Of a stretch of DNA of 64,000 nucleotides, positions 47,065 through 55,271 are shown piece after piece; position 1 is the first letter of the stretch; each line of letters begins with the position of its first letter. The notes under the pieces were generated by a model, which was not told the origin of the DNA, searched no databases, and saw only the letters and a program-made list of their open reading frames with translations. The stretch is from NCBI GenBank assembly GCA_947494825.1, contig CANLWN010000005.1, forward strand, positions 310,001-374,000, in the 5' to 3' direction. The position numbers and the translations under genes were made by a program. Source of the stretch: an uncultured Flavobacteriaceae bacterium (GTDB lineage: Bacteria > Bacteroidota > Bacteroidia > Flavobacteriales > Flavobacteriaceae).

Positions 47065-48912
47065 ATGAAATCTACACACCCAAGCTTCTTGCTCCTAGGT
47101 CTTTTGTTTTCCCTGAACCTTACCGCGCAACAACAAAATTTGGACAGCCTACGCGCCGTTTACAACACTTTGGGGGAGGATACCCTAAAGGTGGAAATCC
47201 TAGGCGACCTGTTCAATGCTACCATAAACAGGGATATGCAAACGGCCCAGGCCTATGCCAAGGAGCGACTCCAACTGGCCAAAAAGTTGAACTACCGCAA
47301 AGGAACGGCTGATGCCCATGACGACGTGGGGAACTACTTCAAATATACGGGCAAGGTAGATTCTGCCCGCTTTCATTTTAGAAAAGCCCTTGACATTTAC
47401 AAGGAATACGACAATCTTAAGGGCGAGGTAATGATTACCTATGCCCTTGCCACCCTGGAACTGGGGGAAGGCAATCATGAGAAGGCCCTGGAACTCTCTG
47501 ATCAAAATCTGGCCAAACGTGAGCAGATGGGTGATTCCCTCGGTCTCGGTATCGAATATAACTTTAGGGCCGGTATTTTTGAACAAAAGGGCAGTTTTAA
47601 AATTGCTTATGACAACATCCTAAAGGCCCTGGCCATATACGATAAAATTGATGAACCCCTCCGCAAGGCAGACGCGCTCAATGGTCTTGGTTCCCTGGAA
47701 GCTAGTTTCTTAAATTTTGAAAAGGCCAATGAATATGGCCTGGAAGCCCTGAAGATTTATCGCGAGCAAGACGACACCTTATATGAGGCAGTATCCTGTA
47801 ATGTGGTGGGCCAAAGCTATATGAGCCTGAACGATTTTGCAAATGCTGAAAAATACCTTCTGGAGGCCATAGCCCTGTCCAAGCAATTGAACATTAAGTT
47901 GTTGGAAGGGGGCGCTACCCGGAATCTGGGGCGCAACTATGTGAAACAAAAACGCTACGTGGAGGGCATCGAAGCTTTGGAGCAGGCGGTGACCATCCAT
48001 CGGCAAACACCTCGTCCTATAGCACTGGTCCGTTCCTTATACTTCCTGGCATCGGCGTATAATGAAACCGGGCAGCGCCAAAAAGCCTTGGATGTGCTGA
48101 ACGAATCGGAAATCCTGGCCAAATCCTCAAAATTCGCTGCCATGTTGGGAGATATTTACGGGGAACGATCCAAAGCCCTGGAAGCACAATCGGATTATAA
48201 AACCGCCTTGGCCGATGTTCGGGAATTCAAACGCCTCAATGACAGTATTTTTAACTCGGACAAGACCAAACAGATCGAGGAACTGCGTACCATTTATGAG
48301 ACGGAAAAAAAAGAACAGCAGATCGTGCTCCAAAAGAATGAAATAGACCTTCTGGAACAAAAGGCCGAAATAAGCAACCTACAGCGCATTTTGATGGGGG
48401 CAGCCCTGGTGCTTTCACTATTGGGGTTTTATGCCCTACGCCAAAAAATGAAGCGAAATAGATTGGAGCGCGAAAAAGTGGACGCTGAATTGGCCTTTAA
48501 AAAGAAGGAACTCACCACGCATGCACTACACCTTGCCAAAAAAAACGAAGTGCTCGAAAGTGTAAAACAAAAGGCCAAGGAACTTAAACTGGCAGAAAAC
48601 CAGCCCGGGTACCAGCAGTTGATACAGACCATCAATTTTGATCAACAGGACGATAGGAACTGGGAAAACTTTACCCAATATTTTGAACAGGTGCACAAAG
48701 ACTTTGCATCCAACGTAAAATCCAAATACCCGGAAGTGACCAAAAACGAGCTCCGCTTTATGGCACTTATGAAAATGAACATGTCGTCCAAAGAGATTGC
48801 GGCCATCCTCAACATTTCCACCGACGGTATCAAAAAAGCGAGGCAACGGCTTCGAAAAAAAATGGACCTTAGCCCAGAAGATTCGCTCGAAAATACGGTT
48901 TTGACGATTTAA
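47065..48912 (+). CDS. Membrane-bound TPR/HTH regulator 1 (LuxR-like DNA-binding domain)
   Basis: The 615-residue protein has a signal peptide, about nine TPR units in the periplasm (residues 25-410), a coiled-coil (TEKKEQQIVLQKNEIDLLEQK), one transmembrane helix at 442-458 (MGAALVLSLLGFYAL) and a cytoplasmic part with a second coil and an HTH (ELRFMALMKMNMSSKEIAAILNISTDGIKKARQRLRKKM). The domain order resembles the Bacteroidota TPR-HTH sensors that transmit a periplasmic signal to DNA. It shares its second half with the next gene. The upstream 71 bp separate it from the GH65 gene. Confidence 0.9.
   Translation: MKSTHPSFLLLGLLFSLNLTAQQQNLDSLRAVYNTLGEDTLKVEILGDLFNATINRDMQTAQAYAKERLQLAKKLNYRKGTADAHDDVGNYFKYTGKVDSARFHFRKALDIYKEYDNLKGEVMITYALATLELGEGNHEKALELSDQNLAKREQMGDSLGLGIEYNFRAGIFEQKGSFKIAYDNILKALAIYDKIDEPLRKADALNGLGSLEASFLNFEKANEYGLEALKIYREQDDTLYEAVSCNVVGQSYMSLNDFANAEKYLLEAIALSKQLNIKLLEGGATRNLGRNYVKQKRYVEGIEALEQAVTIHRQTPRPIALVRSLYFLASAYNETGQRQKALDVLNESEILAKSSKFAAMLGDIYGERSKALEAQSDYKTALADVREFKRLNDSIFNSDKTKQIEELRTIYETEKKEQQIVLQKNEIDLLEQKAEISNLQRILMGAALVLSLLGFYALRQKMKRNRLEREKVDAELAFKKKELTTHALHLAKKNEVLESVKQKAKELKLAENQPGYQQLIQTINFDQQDDRNWENFTQYFEQVHKDFASNVKSKYPEVTKNELRFMALMKMNMSSKEIAAILNISTDGIKKARQRLRKKMDLSPEDSLENTVLTI
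48620..48758 (+). repeat. Copy 1 of a 139-bp perfect direct repeat
   Basis: These 139 bp are identical, including third codon positions, to 50544-50682 in the paralogous regulator gene, while the flanking code differs at many synonymous sites. Gene conversion or very recent duplication is the likely cause. Confidence 0.9.
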
Positions 48913-48982
48913 TCCCTAGCTGATGACCTCTCAAACATCCCCTCTTAAAATTCCCTATTTTAATAGAACTAACCGAACTGCC

Positions 48983-50836
48983 ATGAAACGCCCTGCCCTT
49001 TTTCTCCTTACCACCCTACTCCTGGGCAACGTTGAATCCATCATTGGCCAAAATCAAAAAAAGATTGATAGTGTGCTACAAATCATAGGGACAACGGAAA
49101 CCGATACCCTTAAGGCAGAAAACTATCTGACCTTGACAGATTTAACGCTGTTCAATGATCCCACTAAAGCCAGCGAGTATATTGAAAAGGCTTCCTTTTA
49201 TTATACCAGAGCCAAAAACTTGAGGGGTCTTGCCAACGTCTTTGCAAAAAAAGCCAATTACTTTTACTCGCAAAGCAGCTATGACTCCGCACGATTCTAT
49301 CTCAGGAAATCGGTAAACACCTCCTTAGAGATCAAGGATTCGTTACGAGCTGCGGTAATTAGGCATAACCTAGGTATTCTAGCCTTAAATGACGGTAGAC
49401 AGGAAGAAGCTTCAGATATCATGGACATCAATATTCCTGTGTTTATCAAGTACGGGGATTCGGTGCATTTGGCCAATGCCTACCTTATGAAAGGTAAAAT
49501 TGCCCTCTTAAGGGGGTTTTTCAATATTGCCTTGGAAGAAACCTATAATGCCCTACGGATACACGAACTGGTTGATGATACTTTTAGGAGAGCTGAAGAT
49601 TTGCTGCAGATAGGGGTCATTTACCAAGACCTCAAAGAGCATGGGAAAGCCATAACGGTTTTTGAGCAGAGCCATGCCTTGTATGAGGAAATTGCGTACG
49701 ATAAGTTCAGCGCACAGGTCCTAAATTACCTAGGTGTATCCAATATCCATAATAATGCCCTTGAAGCTGCCGGTGAAAATTTTAAAGAGGCCCTGGAACT
49801 ATCCAAAAAATTGGACTATAAAGCCAATATCGCCAGAACACTCGTTAATTTAGGGGACTTGGAATATTATAAAGGAAACTTTCCCGAGGCGATCGACTTC
49901 TACCGGCAAGGTGCCGATTTATGGAAATCCGTCTCCTCATCCTATAACGAAGCAGATGTTCTTCTCTATATAGGTAAGGCCCATTTTGCCAACAAGGAAT
50001 ACACCATCTCCATCAACTATTTTGACCGCTGTATTGCAATTGGTGATTCAATAAATTCCAAACGAACGCTTAAGGATGCCTATTTGCTACGTTCACTAGC
50101 CAAGGAAAAGTTGACAAATTATAAGGAAGCACTTCACAGCCTACGCTTGGGCAAGACCCTTAGCGATACTATTTATAGTACGGAACGTACCCGCGCCACG
50201 GAGGAGTTGATTACCATCTATGAAACGGAAAAAAAAGAACAACAGATCGTCCTACAAAAGAATGAAATAGACCTTCTGGAGCAAAAGGCCGAAATAAGCG
50301 ACCTACAACGTATTTTGATGGGAGCTGCGCTGATCCTGTCATTGTTGGGGTTTTACGCCTTGCGCCAAAAAATGAAGCGAAACAAACTGGAGCGTGAAAA
50401 AGTAGACGCCGAACTCGCTTTTAAAAAGAAGGAACTCACCACGCACGCATTGCACCTAGCCAAAAAGAACGAAGTATTGGAAAGTGTAAAACAGAAGGCC
50501 AAAGAGTTAAAATTGGTGGAGAAGCAATCAGGGTACCAACAACTGATACAGACCATCAATTTTGATCAACAGGACGATAGGAACTGGGAAAACTTTACCC
50601 AATATTTTGAACAGGTGCACAAAGACTTTGCATCCAACGTAAAATCCAAATACCCGGAAGTGACCAAAAACGAGCTCCGCTTCATGGCCTTGATGAAAAT
50701 GAACATGTCCTCCAAAGAGATTGCCGCCATCCTCAACATCTCTACGGATGGTATCAAAAAAGCGAGGCAACGGCTTCGAAAAAAAATGGCCCTTAGCCCG
50801 GAAGATTCGCTTGAAAATGCCGTTTTATCGATTTAA
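48983..50836 (+). CDS. Membrane-bound TPR/HTH regulator 2, paralogue of regulator 1
   Basis: From the ATG at 48983 the product has 617 residues with a signal peptide (MKRPALFLLTTLLL); a start 60 nt upstream adds no signal. The N-terminal TPR region differs from regulator 1 in most positions, but the coil, transmembrane helix (about 444-460), second coil and HTH are nearly identical. Different sensing domains on a shared output suggest that the two answer to different signals but bind the same DNA. The next gene, 221 bp downstream, is the cytolysin-like lipoprotein. Confidence 0.9.
   Translation: MKRPALFLLTTLLLGNVESIIGQNQKKIDSVLQIIGTTETDTLKAENYLTLTDLTLFNDPTKASEYIEKASFYYTRAKNLRGLANVFAKKANYFYSQSSYDSARFYLRKSVNTSLEIKDSLRAAVIRHNLGILALNDGRQEEASDIMDINIPVFIKYGDSVHLANAYLMKGKIALLRGFFNIALEETYNALRIHELVDDTFRRAEDLLQIGVIYQDLKEHGKAITVFEQSHALYEEIAYDKFSAQVLNYLGVSNIHNNALEAAGENFKEALELSKKLDYKANIARTLVNLGDLEYYKGNFPEAIDFYRQGADLWKSVSSSYNEADVLLYIGKAHFANKEYTISINYFDRCIAIGDSINSKRTLKDAYLLRSLAKEKLTNYKEALHSLRLGKTLSDTIYSTERTRATEELITIYETEKKEQQIVLQKNEIDLLEQKAEISDLQRILMGAALILSLLGFYALRQKMKRNKLEREKVDAELAFKKKELTTHALHLAKKNEVLESVKQKAKELKLVEKQSGYQQLIQTINFDQQDDRNWENFTQYFEQVHKDFASNVKSKYPEVTKNELRFMALMKMNMSSKEIAAILNISTDGIKKARQRLRKKMALSPEDSLENAVLSI
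50544..50682 (+). repeat. Copy 2 of the 139-bp perfect direct repeat
   Basis: Identical to 48620-48758. See that entry. Confidence 0.9.
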
Positions 50837-51057
50837 CCCTTAGCTGACAATCCTTAGAAAACCCCATGCCTATTGACCTTAAAAGGTGTACCCCCTTTGT
50901 ACCCCCTCCAAATTTTTATGTCCATCCATCAGCTTCTATGTTTGTGTTGTCATTAGTTTGACAATAACCGTTTTGTAGTGTCTTGCGCCGGCCTGGGCTG
51001 CAGACCATCCGGGTGCAGGTCACACAAAACGTAGATGAACTACAAAACTAGAATAGC

Positions 51058-53016
51058 ATGAAAACACAAAGCACGTTTTTCAGAAAATGGGGTATGCTGC
51101 CCCTGATTATCCTAAGTATTATGTCCTGCAGCAAAGATGAGGCAGGAGGCGAAGGACCAGATCCCGGCCCGGACCCCACAGAGGCGACCACTTTTGCCGA
51201 GGTTATAGCCCTGGGCGGGGATTTTGAAGACTTTCCACAGAGCGAAACCGTGGAAGTACAAAGTGAGGACCCACCAGCGAACGAAGATTACGAGCGTGAA
51301 GAAGAAGGTGAAACCATACAGGAACGTTTTGTCTGCACCAAAAGAAGGGTAAGCGTTACTGATGGTAACGGAAAATTTCCTTTGTTCAATCCCAATTCGG
51401 GTATCATCTATCCAGGCAATATGCTTCAGGGGAAAACCTTGGATGATGCCACGCCCGAAGCCATACCGCTAAAACGCGCAGGCGGTACTATCTCCTATAA
51501 TATCATTGATGGTAATTTACAATCCAGCTTTTCGGTGGACGAGGTCAAAACGAGTTCCATTCGCGATGCCCAGAACAATATTATTTTTGGATCTATCACA
51601 GATGGGGATTACAGTGTACCTGCCAACTTTTCCCTTAGCGTTAAGGAAGTACAGTCCAAAGAGGAACTGGCACTAAAGTTAGGCGTCAAGTTTAAGACTT
51701 TCGCCGCTAAGATTTCGGGTAACTTTTCGGTGAACACGAGTCGTGAGGTAAATACCGTCCTTGTAAAATTAACGCAACAATTTTATACCATGGATTTTGA
51801 CGTACCTACCAGTCCCGATGGTTTTTTTGACGAAAGTGTAACCCCGGACCAGCTCAAGACCTACATTCAGCCAGATAATCCGGCCGCTTTCATTTCTTCG
51901 GTCACCTATGGAAGGACCTTCTATATGCTCTTTGAATCCACTTCTTCGGCCACTGAAATGAAGACCAAGTTAAACGCGGGCTATAAGACCATTGGGGCCA
52001 GTGCGGAGGGCTCGGTGGAATTCAACACCTTTAGCAGCCTAAAAAATCTGAGCCTGCAAGTAATTGCCTATGGAGGGGATGCCGCGGAGACCTTGGACGC
52101 CGTGGGCAATTTTACCGATAACAACAGCATAGGAACCTTTCTGTCCAACATTGGCAAGACCAGTGACATCCGTACCGGTCTTCCGCTATCCTATGTGGTC
52201 AACAGCGTGGAGCGACCTTCACGGATTGTCGGTGCCAAACTGGCCACGGAATACGATGTGGTGGAGTGTGAGCTCAAGGGTATTCTGCCACCCGGTATCT
52301 ACAAGGACCTTGTGGATCTATTTGAAGATGGTATAGGTGCCATGGGCCGATTAAGGGGCAGCGATGTGCTAATCTTCAACAAGGCGGGCGACAAATATGC
52401 CTGGTTCAACGGAAATACCCCGGGTATTTTAAGCGATGGAGATCGGCGGATCTTTAGCATCTCGGACGCCACAGCTCCTTTGGGCGCCCTGGAATTGGAA
52501 AACGTGGGGGCAGTCGTGAAGTTTGCCGATAATCTGGCAGATAGACTGTATGTCATCAGTGGTGACGGGTTTAAACTGCAAATAGTCCGCTTTACCAATT
52601 ATACCCAAAACACACTGCCTTCCGGACCCATTGGTACTCCCGGCGGTGTCCAATTGGTAAACCAAATTTTTGGGGATAGCGGTAACTTCATTATAGGAAC
52701 CGACGGCTTTGAGGCAGCAGTAATCGTAGGCGTCACAAGCATGGCCTATTTTGCGAAACCGGGCGATAGGTATCAAATCTACAATAGTAGTGGCGCAGGT
52801 TCGTGGAGCGATCCCGTGGCATCGGACAAGTGGTTCCAGAACCAAACCAATGACGGGGGCACCCAATTTGATAAAGTGGGCGCGGCAACCAACTTTGCCC
52901 TGGGCGGAAGCAGTGGGCGTTTCCTCTTCGTAAACGGGGACGGAAACCAAATCCAGGAGTGGTTTTCAGAAGCAACGGAAAATGATAGATTTAATGGCCC
53001 GTGGGTTATTAATTGA
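51058..53016 (+). CDS. Cholesterol-dependent-cytolysin-like lipoprotein with hemopexin-like C-terminus
   Basis: The 652-residue protein has a lipoprotein signal with Cys24 followed by SKDE, which fits the surface lipoprotein export signal. Residues about 85-405 resemble the thiol-activated cytolysin core: IIYPGNMLQGKTL (CDCs have YPGALLQADxxL), SVTYGRTFYMLFESTSS (close to YGRxxYxKLETTS of pneumolysin), LQVIAYGGDAA (VxLGGD) and LPLSYVVNSVER (PISYTTxFL). The tryptophan-rich undecapeptide domain is absent. Instead residues 430-652 carry repeats such as VLIFNKAGDKYAWFNG and AYFAKPGDRYQIYN that look like hemopexin blades. Matches were recalled, not searched. Confidence 0.8.
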   Translation: MKTQSTFFRKWGMLPLIILSIMSCSKDEAGGEGPDPGPDPTEATTFAEVIALGGDFEDFPQSETVEVQSEDPPANEDYEREEEGETIQERFVCTKRRVSVTDGNGKFPLFNPNSGIIYPGNMLQGKTLDDATPEAIPLKRAGGTISYNIIDGNLQSSFSVDEVKTSSIRDAQNNIIFGSITDGDYSVPANFSLSVKEVQSKEELALKLGVKFKTFAAKISGNFSVNTSREVNTVLVKLTQQFYTMDFDVPTSPDGFFDESVTPDQLKTYIQPDNPAAFISSVTYGRTFYMLFESTSSATEMKTKLNAGYKTIGASAEGSVEFNTFSSLKNLSLQVIAYGGDAAETLDAVGNFTDNNSIGTFLSNIGKTSDIRTGLPLSYVVNSVERPSRIVGAKLATEYDVVECELKGILPPGIYKDLVDLFEDGIGAMGRLRGSDVLIFNKAGDKYAWFNGNTPGILSDGDRRIFSISDATAPLGALELENVGAVVKFADNLADRLYVISGDGFKLQIVRFTNYTQNTLPSGPIGTPGGVQLVNQIFGDSGNFIIGTDGFEAAVIVGVTSMAYFAKPGDRYQIYNSSGAGSWSDPVASDKWFQNQTNDGGTQFDKVGAATNFALGGSSGRFLFVNGDGNQIQEWFSEATENDRFNGPWVIN

Positions 53017-53041
53017 AGTGTGTGAGTTAGTTTAAAAAAGG

Positions 53042-53070
53042 AAAGCCCTGACCTAGCAGTCAGGGCTTTT
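53042..53070 (+). terminator. Rho-independent terminator after the cytolysin-like gene
   Basis: AAAGCCCTGAC and GTCAGGGCTTT pair perfectly over a short loop, and end in TTTT. It lies 26 nt after the stop. Confidence 0.88.
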
Positions 53071-53287
53071 CATAATCAAAAAACCAACCTAAACACATGA
53101 ATTTATGACACTAAACTTTCTTTTTCAAAAATCTTGCTTTAAAATAGTGTCTTCATTCTGATGGCACTCAAAATGCAAACTCAAGTCCTATTTTCATAGC
53201 AATCTTTGTATAGGTAACAACCCAAACACAAAATACCCTACCCCATTTTAATTTTTTTTATCTTTATTCGGAAAGACCAGTCTTGTC

Positions 53288-53833
53288 ATGATCAAGGAAT
53301 ATTTTGATGAAGTAAGGGAAGAACTAGAACATGGGGCCACAAAAAAAGGGCACCCTTTTCGTTATTTTACCCTGGGAACCGTGGGTCTTGATCGTTTGGC
53401 CCGGCTACGTACCGTAGTACTTCGAAAGATTACCGAGGACCTTGTATTGACCTTTTATACCGATAAGCGATCAAAAAAAGTCACCCATATCAAGGAAAAT
53501 AACAAAGTGAGCTTACTTTTTTATCATCCCGAGAAATTATTACAGCTTAAAATAGAGGGTATTGCCTCACTTAATCTGGATGATGCCTCCAAAAAAAGGA
53601 TATGGGACCGTATGGAGGCCTCATCAAAAAAAGGATATACCACTGTCGCAGCACCTGGAAGCGAAATCGAAGGTCCTGAAGCCATAGAATACCTGGAGGA
53701 TCGGGATTACTTTGGAATGATCACGGTACATCCCTTTAAAATAGAATATTTGAAACTGGAGCATCCTTCCCATCTTCGCGTGCGCTTCTCAAAACAACAC
53801 GATCTTTGGGTCGGCGAATTCCTGGTACCCTAA
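53288..53833 (+). CDS. Pyridoxamine 5'-phosphate oxidase-like flavoprotein
   Basis: The 181-residue protein has the PNPOx split-barrel pattern: FRYFTLGTVGLDRLARLRTVVLRK, LVLTFYTDKRSKKVTHIKEN and KVSLLFYHPEKLLQLKIEG. The FMN-binding RxRxVxLR and TDxRSxKxxxl positions are present, so FMN binding is likely. It lacks the C-terminal part specific to PdxH and is more likely a general stress or unknown-substrate flavoprotein. It is convergent with the PLP decarboxylase gene. Confidence 0.88.
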   Translation: MIKEYFDEVREELEHGATKKGHPFRYFTLGTVGLDRLARLRTVVLRKITEDLVLTFYTDKRSKKVTHIKENNKVSLLFYHPEKLLQLKIEGIASLNLDDASKKRIWDRMEASSKKGYTTVAAPGSEIEGPEAIEYLEDRDYFGMITVHPFKIEYLKLEHPSHLRVRFSKQHDLWVGEFLVP

Positions 53834-53847
53834 AAAGCGTCTTTCTT

Positions 53848-55218
53848 TTATTCCATGGTCTTAAGAATCACCCGGATATCGTCTTCGGTGGTATCGGGAT
53901 TGATAAAGCAGAATCTGGCCACGGTTTCAAAGGTATCTTTCCTCTTCCATTTGGTGGGGGTAACCAGGGCTATTCCCTCCTTGTGATTTTTATAGGTCCA
54001 ATTCGTATAATCCATGGGTGACCATCCCTTTCTCCTGAACAGTACACAGGACAAGCTGGGTGGACGCACCAATTCCAAATCCGGATGTGACGTGATCAGC
54101 GAACCTGCCAAGTTGGCCAAGGCTATTCCACACTCCACCGCCTCTTTATATTGATCGGTACCATGAGCCGCCAATGAAAACCACAAAGGCAATCCCCTTA
54201 CCCTGCGGGTCAATTGTATTTGATATTCCGCCGGATTAAAACCATGGGCCCCTTCGTCCTTAAAAATATCCAAGTACGATCCCTTTTGGGAATGGGCCTC
54301 CTTGGCCAAGTCTGGATTCCTGTAGATTATGGCACCGCAGTCATAGGGCGAGAACATCCATTTATGTGGGTCAATGGTAATACTGTCGGCCTGTTCAATA
54401 CCATTAAAGATATGTCGTACGGAATCTGCGACCAGGGCGCCTCCCCCATAGGCGGCGTCCACATGGAACCATAGGTTTTCCTCTTTACAAACCCTTGCGA
54501 TGCCTTCCAGGTCATCTACAATGCCCGCGTTGGTGGTACCGCCAGTTGCCACCACGGCAAATAGCCTTTTACGTTTTTCAGGAGCCAAAGTCAATATGGT
54601 CTTTTGAAGGTGATCGGCCGTCATGAGGTCCTCGGTTTCCACAAGCACCACATCTACGTCGATTACTTTGGCCATGGCCTTAATGGACGAGTGGGCGGCG
54701 GCAGAGGTAACAATAATCCCCTTTTCCCCCTTGTTCCTATCCTCCCTTCGCCAATATTCACGGGCAGTAACCATGGCGGATAAATTGGCAGCCGTACCGC
54801 CACTGGTAAATACGCCAAAAGCGCCTTGGGGCATGCCTGTTATGGAAACCAGCCAGGACATGGCCTCATTCTCACAAAAGATACCCCCGGCTCCCTCCAT
54901 CCAGTAAGCCCCATGGATACTCGAGGCCGAGGTAACCAGGTCGAACATGATCGCGGACCGCGTGGGTGCTGCGGGCACAAAGGCCAAATGTCTTGGATGA
55001 TCAATGGGAACCGTAGCTTTGGCCAATACGTCCTTGAACAGGTGAAAGGCTTTTTCGCCTCCTATTCCGTCCGGGGTAATGGTATCCCCTACCAATTTCT
55101 TCAGTTCTTCCGATGTTTTTGGTTTTCCCAGTTCGGGCGAAGTGGTGGTGATTCGGCCAATGACATATTTCATGACATCCAGGGTCATTTCCACTACTTC
55201 AATATCTATATTGTGCAT
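53848..55218 (-). CDS. PLP-dependent group II amino-acid decarboxylase
   Basis: The 456-residue protein has the group II features: FTSGGTAANLSAM (phosphate loop), VDAAYGGGAL (Asp pairing with PLP nitrogen) and the PLP Lys286 in TIDPHKWMF. Related enzymes decarboxylate aspartate, glutamate, tyrosine, DOPA or other aromatic amino acids. No residue tells me which. The promoter element TATTTTTG is 14 nt before the start. It follows bshC on the same strand with 53 nt between, though each has a promoter element. Confidence 0.93.
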   Translation of the reverse strand: MHNIDIEVVEMTLDVMKYVIGRITTTSPELGKPKTSEELKKLVGDTITPDGIGGEKAFHLFKDVLAKATVPIDHPRHLAFVPAAPTRSAIMFDLVTSASSIHGAYWMEGAGGIFCENEAMSWLVSITGMPQGAFGVFTSGGTAANLSAMVTAREYWRREDRNKGEKGIIVTSAAAHSSIKAMAKVIDVDVVLVETEDLMTADHLQKTILTLAPEKRKRLFAVVATGGTTNAGIVDDLEGIARVCKEENLWFHVDAAYGGGALVADSVRHIFNGIEQADSITIDPHKWMFSPYDCGAIIYRNPDLAKEAHSQKGSYLDIFKDEGAHGFNPAEYQIQLTRRVRGLPLWFSLAAHGTDQYKEAVECGIALANLAGSLITSHPDLELVRPPSLSCVLFRRKGWSPMDYTNWTYKNHKEGIALVTPTKWKRKDTFETVARFCFINPDTTEDDIRVILKTME

Positions 55219-55231
55219 TTGGGATTTTTAG

Positions 55232-55239
55232 CAAAAATA
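55232..55239 (-). promoter_or_regulatory. TAnnTTTG promoter element of the PLP decarboxylase gene
   Basis: Minus strand TATTTTTG, 13 nt before the ATG, with a TTTTG about 22 nt upstream. The spacing is slightly long, so the -33 assignment is tentative. Confidence 0.5.
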
Positions 55240-55271
55240 CTTCCGAAAATGGAAACGGAGCACAAAAGGGA

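Noticed and set aside
51058..53016. Classical cholesterol-dependent cytolysin
   Set aside because: The tryptophan-rich undecapeptide and the Ig-like domain 4 are missing, so cholesterol binding of the usual type is unlikely.
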